Source of the DNA: Thiopontia sp964647745
GTDB taxonomy: Bacteria > Pseudomonadota > Gammaproteobacteria > GCF-002020875
Direction: 5' to 3'
Assembly: GCA_964647745.1 (NCBI GenBank)
Contig: CAZYJG010000073.1
Location: 1-6,789, forward strand
DNA: 6,789 bases
Shown: positions 1 through 5,716 of the stretch, one piece after another
Position numbering within the stretch: position 1 is the stretch's first letter
How the letters are laid out: every line of letters begins with the position of its first letter
Made by a program: the position numbers and the translations under genes
Notes under the pieces: generated by a model
What the model saw: the letters and a program-made list of their open reading frames with translations, nothing else
Told to the model about the DNA's origin: nothing
Database searches by the model: none

Positions 1-2634
1 CCGAAACAGCCGCTGGTGATTGCCTGTGCAGGGATGGAGTCACTGCCGACTGCAGATGCAGAGGCACTCCCGCTGTGGCAGGGGATCGCCTCACTCTTCC
101 TCAGGAGTGGCGGGGGGTTCCGGGCCTCCGAGAAGAGCTGGAACAGGAATGATGGGTTCCCGGCGGGGGCTGATGGGAAGCAGTTGAAGGTGGCCATGCT
201 CTCACTCGTGGAGAGGGTGGAGTCTCACCATGAGGCGGCAGCCGCCATCCAGCAGATCCCTCTGCTGCCCCCGATCTGCTATGAGGATGGGCAGTGGGAG
301 ACGATCCTCTCACTGTTTCAGGTGCTGTTGATGGCACAGCTTGAGCTGATGGTCTGGTTTGAGGAGCATGGTATCGTGGACCATGTTGAGATTGCGCAGC
401 GGGCACTGCAGGCGCTCGGGAGTGAGCTGGAGCCGACCAACCTTGCGCTGCGGATGGACCACCAGATCCGCCACATCCTGGTGGATGAGTTCCAGGATAC
501 ATCCCACGGACAGTTTGACCTGTTGCGCCGGCTGACTGCCGGATGGAGCGGTGAGGAGGGGGCACGCTCCCTGTTTCTGGTGGGTGATCCGATGCAGTCG
601 ATCTACCGCTTTCGCCATGCCGAGGTGGGGCTCTTCATCAAGGCGATCAGGGAGGGGGTTGGTCAGCAGCAGCTGGAATACCGGAAGTTGTCGGCAAACT
701 TCCGTTCCGAGGAGGGGGTGGTGGAGTGGATCAACCGGAGCTTCTCTGCAATCTTCCCCCCCTACTCTGACCGCTTCACTGGGGCAATTCGCTATCGGGA
801 CTCGATTTCGACACGTTCCCCGGGTACTGATCAGGCCGTTACCCTCCACCCGACACTGCAGGAGGATGGTGAGGCAGAGGCGGCGAGGGTTGTTGCACTG
901 GTGCGAGAGGAGCTGCAGTCGGCGGCAGGCGGGGACGGCAGGGTTGCAATCCTGGTCCGTTCACGCAGCCATCTGGGGCAGATTACACAAAGTCTCTATC
1001 GTGAGGGGATTGCCTACCGTGCTGTTGAGATTGAGTCCCTGGGAGATCGACCGGTTGTGCGTGACCTGCTCTCGCTGACCCGGGCACTGCTCCACATGGC
1101 AGATCGGGAGGCCTGGCTTGCCATGCTGCGTGCCCCCTGGTGTGGACTGTCACTGCAGGATCTGCTTCATCTGACAGCAGCGGGAGCAGGACGGACACTC
1201 TGGTCCCTAATGGCTGACCCTCAACAGCTGGAGAGGGTCTCGAGTGGTGCTCAGCAGCGCATTGGCTGGCTGCGGCTTGAGCTTGAGTCGATACTGGAGG
1301 AGCGGGGCGAGGGGAGTTTGACGCAGTGGCTGAAGCAGGCATGGAGACGGCTCGGTGGTGCCGCCATCCATGAGCAGCTGGGGGAGCCGGGACAGGCAGA
1401 GCTGGAGGCGGACTCCTTCTTTGATATGCTTCAGCAGATGGAGCAGGGGGGGGATCTTGTCGATCTCAACCGGCTGCGCCGGCAGCTTCAGCGCCAGAAT
1501 GTTCGGGCAGTTGCAGATCACGGCTGCCGTGTAGAGGTGATGACCATTCACAAGTCGAAGGGGTTGCAGTTCGATACGGTGATTATCCCGGGTCTGGGCA
1601 GAAAACCACGTCAGGAGCAGCAGCAACTGCTGCACTGGCTGGAGATTCCGCAGTCGGATGGCAAGGATGAGGAGAGCATGCAGCTGCTGCTGTCACCCAT
1701 TCGCCAGGCTGAGCGCTCCTCCAGTGAGGACCGCCTTGGGCGCTATGTACGCAGTGTTGAGCAGGAGCGTGGAAGGAATGAGCTCTCCAGGCTGCTCTAT
1801 GTGGCAGTCACCCGGGCTGAGCGTCGACTGCATCTGTTGGGTGCGGCAAGAGTCAACAGCAAGGGGGAGCTGGGGAGGCCGTGGTCCGGTTCGCTGCTTG
1901 AGCAGTTGTGGCCGGTAGTGGAGGATGAATACCGGGCACTGTTTGAGGAGAGTGCCCCGGAGGCGCTGTTGCAGGAGAACCATCCACAGGGCGGTAGCGC
2001 GCAACCGCTGCGGTTAACCGAACTGTGGCAGCTGCCCACCCCCCCGGAATCTCTCCCTCAGCCCGATCCGGGGCCGGATGAGGCGCGTTCCATCTATCAG
2101 TGGGGTGCCGCCAGCGCAGTCCATGTTGGCACAGTGGTCCACTCCCTGCTGCAGTGGATTGCAGAGGAGGGTGTTGGGCAGTGGGTCGATGCCAGCCTGG
2201 AGCCGCTCCGGAGCCGTACAGAGCGACAGTTGAGACAGCTGGGGGTGGAGTCCGGAATCCTCGGTTCGGCAACAGAGCGTGTGCTGGTCGCACTGCAGCG
2301 TGTACTGGAGGACCCTGCAGGCCGCTATCTCCTTGCCGACCATGCCGAGGCGGAGAGTGAGTGGAGCCTGTCGGCAGAGTATCGTGGGGAGTTGATCAAC
2401 ATTACCATTGACCGCACCTTCATCGATGAGGATGGGGTGCGCTGGATTGTGGACTGGAAGAGCAGTAGCCACAGTGGTGGCGATCTGGAGGGGTTTCTGG
2501 ATGAGGAGGTGGATCGCTACACCCCACAGCTACAGCGTTATGGTGAGGTGCTGCGACAGATGGAGGAACGTCCGCAGAAGCTGCTGCTCTATTTCCCGCT
2601 GCTTCAGGCAGCGCGGGAAGTTGCTGCCTTATAA
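1..2634 (+). CDS. AddA/RecB-type UvrD-family helicase-nuclease, 5'-truncated by window edge
   Basis: This is a superfamily 1A DNA helicase fused to a RecB-type nuclease, expected to unwind and resect double-strand breaks for RecA loading in the cytoplasm. The frame is open to base 1, so the start, Walker A motif and roughly 250-300 residues lie upstream; the GTG at 16 is internal. Visible helicase motifs are II (VDEFQDTS, 481-504), III (GDPMQSIYRFR, about 583-615), IV (LSANFRS, 688-708), V (TIHKSKGLQF, about 1540-1572) and VI (LYVAVTRAERRL, 1795-1830). The C-terminal PD-(D/E)XK nuclease looks intact: GTVVH with His at 2140, IDR with Asp at 2410, VDWKSS with Asp at 2452 and Lys at 2458, and QLQRY at 2527-2541. 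Its 877 visible codons suit a family of about 1100-1200 residues. AddA usually works with an AddB partner, often encoded next door; that would lie upstream and is not visible. RecB is the alternative name, but domain order alone does not separate the two. The last codons overlap the convergent gene by 6 bp. Confidence 0.93.
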   Translation, partial: PKQPLVIACAGMESLPTADAEALPLWQGIASLFLRSGGGFRASEKSWNRNDGFPAGADGKQLKVAMLSLVERVESHHEAAAAIQQIPLLPPICYEDGQWETILSLFQVLLMAQLELMVWFEEHGIVDHVEIAQRALQALGSELEPTNLALRMDHQIRHILVDEFQDTSHGQFDLLRRLTAGWSGEEGARSLFLVGDPMQSIYRFRHAEVGLFIKAIREGVGQQQLEYRKLSANFRSEEGVVEWINRSFSAIFPPYSDRFTGAIRYRDSISTRSPGTDQAVTLHPTLQEDGEAEAARVVALVREELQSAAGGDGRVAILVRSRSHLGQITQSLYREGIAYRAVEIESLGDRPVVRDLLSLTRALLHMADREAWLAMLRAPWCGLSLQDLLHLTAAGAGRTLWSLMADPQQLERVSSGAQQRIGWLRLELESILEERGEGSLTQWLKQAWRRLGGAAIHEQLGEPGQAELEADSFFDMLQQMEQGGDLVDLNRLRRQLQRQNVRAVADHGCRVEVMTIHKSKGLQFDTVIIPGLGRKPRQEQQQLLHWLEIPQSDGKDEESMQLLLSPIRQAERSSSEDRLGRYVRSVEQERGRNELSRLLYVAVTRAERRLHLLGAARVNSKGELGRPWSGSLLEQLWPVVEDEYRALFEESAPEALLQENHPQGGSAQPLRLTELWQLPTPPESLPQPDPGPDEARSIYQWGAASAVHVGTVVHSLLQWIAEEGVGQWVDASLEPLRSRTERQLRQLGVESGILGSATERVLVALQRVLEDPAGRYLLADHAEAESEWSLSAEYRGELINITIDRTFIDEDGVRWIVDWKSSSHSGGDLEGFLDEEVDRYTPQLQRYGEVLRQMEERPQKLLLYFPLLQAAREVAAL
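2593..2619 (-). terminator. GC-rich hairpin, possible terminator of the sel1-like gene
   Basis: The arms TTCCCGC (2593-2599) and GCGGGAA (2613-2619) pair perfectly over 7 bp. A further GCT/AGC 3-bp stem (2601-2603 with 2610-2612) extends the helix past a single bulged T (2600), leaving a 6-nt loop. On the minus strand the hairpin begins 9 nt after the stop of the Sel1-repeat gene, where a terminator would be expected, although it lies inside the last codons of the plus-strand helicase gene. No U-tract follows it on either strand, so it is not a canonical intrinsic terminator. It could be a pause site, an mRNA 3'-end stabiliser, or coincidence. Confidence 0.3.
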
Positions 2635-3315
2635 CTTCCCCTCCACCATCTTCTTGCGGTTCTTCAGATAGCGCTTGTATTTGTTGATCGCATCATTCCG
2701 CGACTGGGAGATGCTTTGGGGCTGCAGGAAGAGCTCCATCCGCTGACGATCCTTCCTTGCCCGCTCGGTACCAAAGGCCTCGGCGAGGGTGTACCAGGTG
2801 TGGGCCATCGTAAACCCGAACATCTTCTCCTCAAAGATCTTCCCTATCCTGAGTGCCAGTTCACCACGCTCCTGACTGGAGAAGGGGACTGGGTTGAGTG
2901 CCCGTTCCCCAAGCCATTCGGTAGCCCGATTGGGGTCAATGGATACGGGTCCCCCCTTCTGGAACAGCATCCCGACCTCCTCCTGCAGTGCAGCGAGTTG
3001 CAGCAGATTGATCTTCTTCTGCTGCTCCTTGAGCAGACCATTGGCCTGATGAAATCCATTCTCCACAGCCAGTGTCAGTGAGAGTATCGCATGGTTGGGG
3101 TTCGGCTCAATGACCCCCCCCTCGGCATAGAGTTTTCCCAGCTCATACTGGGCCTCACTGTTGCCCTCACCAGCGAGTCGGGTCAGCTCCATGATGGCGA
3201 GGTCACCATTTCCATCCGTGATGGCCTGTTTTGCAGAGTTGAGATCTGCACTGGCCGGGAGTGCGACCAGCAGGGGTGCAGTGATGGCGAGGAGGGTTCT
3301 GTGGAGTTTGTTCAT
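2629..3315 (-). CDS. Secreted Sel1-like repeat protein (hypothetical)
   Basis: A 228-residue protein of unknown specific function. The N-terminus is a clear Sec signal peptide: basic MNKLHR, a hydrophobic core at about residues 8-20, and an ASA site that predicts cleavage after Ala23, so the mature protein should be periplasmic or secreted. There is no lipobox cysteine. The mature part is helical with Sel1-like (TPR-related) units: the best at about 54-92 (EAQYELGKLYAEGG...A...A...G), a degenerate one at about 109-142, and a third at about 151-186 (WYTLAEAFG). The C-terminus is rich in Lys and Arg (KYKRYLKNRKK). Such repeats usually mediate protein-protein contacts, so a scaffold or adaptor role in the envelope is inference. 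The ATG at 3315 is well fixed: an in-frame TAA lies three codons upstream, and the next Met (residue 42) would lose the signal peptide. There is no Shine-Dalgarno sequence. It is divergent from aroC and convergent with the helicase gene. Confidence 0.85.
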   Translation of the reverse strand: MNKLHRTLLAITAPLLVALPASADLNSAKQAITDGNGDLAIMELTRLAGEGNSEAQYELGKLYAEGGVIEPNPNHAILSLTLAVENGFHQANGLLKEQQKKINLLQLAALQEEVGMLFQKGGPVSIDPNRATEWLGERALNPVPFSSQERGELALRIGKIFEEKMFGFTMAHTWYTLAEAFGTERARKDRQRMELFLQPQSISQSRNDAINKYKRYLKNRKKMVEGKL

Positions 3316-3323
3316 GGAGGCAG

Positions 3324-3329
3324 ATTATA
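3324..3329 (-). promoter_or_regulatory. Consensus -10 box for the sel1-like gene
   Basis: On the minus strand the sequence is a perfect TATAAT whose last base lies 8 nt before the ATG at 3315. With usual sigma-70 geometry, transcription would begin near 3317, giving a 5' leader of only about 2 nt. The best hexamer at 17-bp spacing (CTGAAT, 3352-3347) matches TTGACA at just 3 of 6 positions, so the -35 is weak. The absence of any Shine-Dalgarno sequence before the ATG agrees with leaderless translation. The transcription start is predicted, not seen. Confidence 0.55.
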
Positions 3330-3342
3330 CGACTGAATCCTG

Positions 3343-3348
3343 TATAAT
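3343..3348 (+). promoter_or_regulatory. Consensus -10 box for aroC
   Basis: A perfect TATAAT lies with its last base 7 nt before the aroC ATG at 3356, which places the predicted transcription start near 3355, essentially at the start codon. No recognisable -35 hexamer is found at 16-18 bp spacing, and the extended -10 TGn motif is not in register. Because aroC also has no good Shine-Dalgarno sequence (only AGG, 2 nt from the ATG), a leaderless mRNA is the simplest reading. Transcription from further upstream, inside the divergent gene, is the alternative. Confidence 0.5.
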
Positions 3349-3355
3349 TCAGGCC

Positions 3356-4441
3356 ATGTCAGGAAATACGGTCGGCAAACTGTTTACGGTAACCTCCTTT
3401 GGTGAGAGCCATGGGGCTGCAATCGGCTGTATTGTGGATGGCTGCCCCCCGGGGATCGAGCTCTCCGAGGAGATTCTGCAGCATGATCTGGATCGCAGAA
3501 AACCGGGCACCTCTCGCCATACCACACAGCGCAAGGAGGCGGACAGGGTTGAAATCCTCTCCGGGGTGTTTGAGGGGAAGACGACCGGGACCCCCATCGG
3601 CATGGTGATCCGCAATGAGGATCAGCGCTCCAGGGACTACTCCAATATTGCAGACCGCTTCCGCCCGGGCCATGCCGATTACACCTATAACCAGAAGTAC
3701 GGAGTTCGCGACTACCGTGGCGGGGGGCGCTCCTCTGCCCGTGAGACCGCGATGCGGGTTGCAGCCGGAGGGGTTGCCAAGCAGGTGCTGAAGGCGCAGT
3801 TCGGGGTGGAGATTCATGGATACCTGGCCCAGCTGGGTCCGATCAAGGTGGAGGCACTGGAGTGGGGTCAGGTGGACCAGAACCCCTTCTTCTCTCCGGA
3901 TGCTGCAAAGGTACCGGAGATGGAGGCCTATATGGATGCCCTGCGCAAGGAGGGAAACTCCATCGGTGCACGAATCAATGTGGTGGCCACCGGGGTTCCG
4001 CCCGGGTGGGGAGAGCCGGTCTTTGACCGTCTGGATGCCGATATCGCCCATGCGATGATGAGTATCAATGCGGTCAAGGGGGTGGAGATTGGTGCCGGTT
4101 TTGAGTCGGTGACCCAGAAGGGTACCGAGCATCGGGACGAGATGACGCCATCCGGTTTCAGGAGCAATAATGCCGGCGGAACACTCGGCGGGATCTCCTC
4201 GGGCCAGGATGTTCTGGTCTCCATGGCACTCAAGCCAACCTCCAGCATCCATCTCCCTGGAGAGACCATCAACCGGGCGGGAGATCCTGTTGAGGTGGTG
4301 ACCAAGGGGCGGCATGACCCCTGTGTGGGGATTCGTGCGACACCCATTGCCGAGGCGATGCTGGCCATTGTATTGCTGGACCATGCGCTGCGTCAGCGGG
4401 GACAGAATGGAGCTGTACACTCGGACACCCCCGTAATCTGA
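3356..4441 (+). CDS. aroC: Chorismate synthase
   Basis: This enzyme converts 5-enolpyruvylshikimate-3-phosphate to chorismate, the final shikimate step feeding Phe, Tyr, Trp, folate and quinones. It is a cytoplasmic homotetramer that needs reduced FMN. The protein has 361 residues, the same length as E. coli AroC. All three family signatures are present: FGESHGAAIG (15-24, His19), GGGRSSARE (122-130), and RHDPCVGIR (319-327). A second conserved His occurs at 106 (GHADYT). The start ATG gives MSGNTVGKLF, aligning with the usual MAGNT N-terminus. The frame stays open upstream, and an ATG at 3314 with GGAG 7 nt before it would add 14 residues that the family lacks, so I prefer 3356. It probably forms an operon with the transporter gene 15 bp downstream, and no residue looks missing. 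Confidence 0.97.
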   Translation: MSGNTVGKLFTVTSFGESHGAAIGCIVDGCPPGIELSEEILQHDLDRRKPGTSRHTTQRKEADRVEILSGVFEGKTTGTPIGMVIRNEDQRSRDYSNIADRFRPGHADYTYNQKYGVRDYRGGGRSSARETAMRVAAGGVAKQVLKAQFGVEIHGYLAQLGPIKVEALEWGQVDQNPFFSPDAAKVPEMEAYMDALRKEGNSIGARINVVATGVPPGWGEPVFDRLDADIAHAMMSINAVKGVEIGAGFESVTQKGTEHRDEMTPSGFRSNNAGGTLGGISSGQDVLVSMALKPTSSIHLPGETINRAGDPVEVVTKGRHDPCVGIRATPIAEAMLAIVLLDHALRQRGQNGAVHSDTPVI

Positions 4442-4456
4442 GGCCGTTGAAGAGGT

Positions 4457-5593
4457 GTGACCACTCCCTTCCCCTATCTGCGCCTCTCCAGTTTTTATCT
4501 CTTCTATTTCGCCACACTCGGGGTACTGATCCCCTACTGGGGCCCCTATCTGGAACATCTCGGATTCTCCATTCGTGAGATTGGAGAGCTGACGGCCATA
4601 CTGGCCGCTACCAAGATTGTGGCCCCCAATATCTGGGGCTGGTGGGCAGATCGCACTGGAGAGCACCTTCCCATTGTCCGTTTTGCATCACTGGCATCGG
4701 TGATCGCCTTCGCCGGTGTTTTCATTGGCAGTGGTTACTGGTGGCTGGCACTGGTCATTGCCCTCTTCAGCTTCTTCTGGAATGCATCACTGCCACAGTT
4801 TGAGGCGGTAACCCTCAACCACCTGGGTGCCGAGGTGGAGCGCTACTCCTCGATTAGGCTCTGGGGATCGGTCGGCTTTATCGCGACCGTGGTTCTGTTG
4901 GGGCTGCTGCTGGAGTGGAAGAGTGTGGAGCTGGTGCCCATTGCACTGATTCTCCTCACAATCGGGATCTGGATCAGCAGCCTGACGATTCCGGATGTGC
5001 CGGATTCGGGGCAGGAGCATCCGCAACTCTCGCTGCGCAGCGTTCTGGGTCGTCCTGTAGTGGTGGCACTGCTGGCGGTTGCCTTCCTCAATCAGGCGGC
5101 ACATGGAACCTACTACACCTTCTACACCCTCTATATGGAGTCATTCGGTTTTGGCAAGGGGCTGATTGGACTGCTCTGGGCCGTTGGTGTGGTGGTTGAG
5201 GTGGCGGTCTTTCTCTTCATGGCACGCTGGATCCCACGCTTTGGCGAGCGCAATCTGCTGCTGGTCAGCCTCGCCCTGGCGGCACTGCGCTGGGTTGTGA
5301 TTGCGCTCTTTCCCGAGCAGTTGGGTCTGATGTTCCTGGTGCAGAGTTTTCATGCGGCCAGCTTCGGAATCATCCATGCGGTCTCGATCCATATGGTGCA
5401 TGACCTGTTTCGTGGAAAACTCCAGGGGCGTGGGCAGGCACTCTACTCCAGTCTCAGCTTTGGCGCAGGCGGCGTGGTTGGGAGTCTGCTGGGTGGGGTG
5501 GTGTGGACACTCTACGGGGCCTCCTTCATCTTTCTCTTCTCGACGCTGTTGACGATTGTTGCCCTTGTGGTGACCTGGCGCTGGATTCGCTAG
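4457..5593 (+). CDS. MFS transporter, HcaT-like (MFS_1_like) family
   Basis: A 378-residue inner-membrane secondary transporter, nearly the length of E. coli HcaT (379). Twelve hydrophobic segments can be picked out, at about residues 10-30, 40-60, 71-92, 94-112, 130-152, 158-177, 199-220, 233-255, 266-285, 288-310, 328-350 and 353-375. Landmarks shared with the phenylpropionate permease family are RLWGSVGF (134-141), AAHGTYYTFY (204-213), WAVGVVVEV (231-239), and an MFS motif-A-like GWWADRTG (61-68) after helix 2. The substrate is unknown; family membership does not establish phenylpropionate transport. GTG at 4457 is the only standard start between an in-frame TGA at 4448 and the first helix. 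The Shine-Dalgarno-like AGAGG ends only 1 nt before it, so translation may be coupled to aroC, whose stop is 15 bp upstream. Linkage to aroC might suggest an aromatic or related metabolite, but that is speculation. Confidence 0.9.
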   Translation: MTTPFPYLRLSSFYLFYFATLGVLIPYWGPYLEHLGFSIREIGELTAILAATKIVAPNIWGWWADRTGEHLPIVRFASLASVIAFAGVFIGSGYWWLALVIALFSFFWNASLPQFEAVTLNHLGAEVERYSSIRLWGSVGFIATVVLLGLLLEWKSVELVPIALILLTIGIWISSLTIPDVPDSGQEHPQLSLRSVLGRPVVVALLAVAFLNQAAHGTYYTFYTLYMESFGFGKGLIGLLWAVGVVVEVAVFLFMARWIPRFGERNLLLVSLALAALRWVVIALFPEQLGLMFLVQSFHAASFGIIHAVSIHMVHDLFRGKLQGRGQALYSSLSFGAGGVVGSLLGGVVWTLYGASFIFLFSTLLTIVALVVTWRWIR

Positions 5594-5612
5594 CGGATTC
5601 GGGCTGAGCGCT

Positions 5613-5631
5613 ACCCTTTCCAGAGCAGGGT
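5613..5631. other. Weak hairpin in the MFS-leuC spacer
   Basis: ACCCT (5613-5617) and AGGGT (5627-5631) can form a 5-bp stem with a 9-nt loop, 20 bp after the MFS stop codon. No T-tract follows, so it is a poor intrinsic terminator. The rest of the 123-bp spacer holds a candidate promoter and the leuC ribosome binding site, and I see no RNA gene in it. Confidence 0.2.
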
Positions 5632-5645
5632 GCAGAGAGTAAAAT
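5617..5645 (+). promoter_or_regulatory. Candidate sigma-70 promoter for leuC
   Basis: TTTCCA (5617-5622, 4 of 6 matches to TTGACA) and TAAAAT (5640-5645, 5 of 6 matches to TATAAT) are separated by exactly 17 bp. The predicted start near 5652 would leave a leader of about 65 nt before leuC. The leader contains no run of Leu codons and no terminator-like hairpin, so leu-type attenuation is not supported. Confidence 0.35.
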
Positions 5646-5700
5646 GGACCGTTTTCTGACTACTGCTTCATGACACTGCGGACAGCTCCCCGAGGTCATC

Positions 5701-5710
5701 AAGGAAAAGG
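5701..5710 (+). promoter_or_regulatory. Ribosome binding site of leuC
   Basis: AAGGAAAAGG precedes the ATG at 5717. The second AAGG ends 6 nt before the start codon, which is good spacing. This is a clear Shine-Dalgarno sequence, in contrast to its absence at aroC and the sel1-like gene. Confidence 0.7.
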
Positions 5711-5716
5711 ATATTC

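Larger units (their letters stand above)
3324..3348. repeat. Inverted repeat formed by divergent -10 boxes
   Basis: ATTATAC (3324-3330) and GTATAAT (3342-3348) are perfect 7-bp inverted repeats separated by 11 bp. A second, overlapping inverted repeat is CTGAAT (3333-3338) with ATTCAG (3347-3352), separated by 8 bp. The first pair is largely explained by a TATAAT on each strand. Either could also serve as an operator for a dimeric regulator of both genes, but no regulator family can be named from these sequences. Confidence 0.5.

Noticed and set aside
16..18. GTG as the start codon of the helicase-nuclease
   Set aside because: The frame is open to base 1, and the Walker A region that must precede motif II is not present in the window, so the true start lies upstream.
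310..849. A 179-codon minus-strand open frame inside the helicase gene
   Set aside because: It lies wholly opposite conserved helicase motifs II-IV and has no ribosome binding site or domain that I recognise; it is a shadow frame.
4638..4645. E. coli Chi octamer GCTGGTGG within the transporter gene
   Set aside because: A single copy in GC-rich coding sequence is unremarkable, and an AddA-type enzyme need not recognise the E. coli Chi sequence.
3359..4666. A 435-codon open frame on the minus strand opposite aroC and the start of the transporter gene
   Set aside because: aroC opposite it carries every family signature at normal length. The antisense translation shows no recognisable domain, and long antisense frames are expected opposite GC-rich genes with biased codons.
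5644..5673. Short ORF (MDRFLTTAS) upstream of leuC, considered as a leucine leader peptide
   Set aside because: It has a single Leu codon, its ATG overlaps the candidate -10 box so it would precede the predicted transcript start, and no attenuator hairpins follow.
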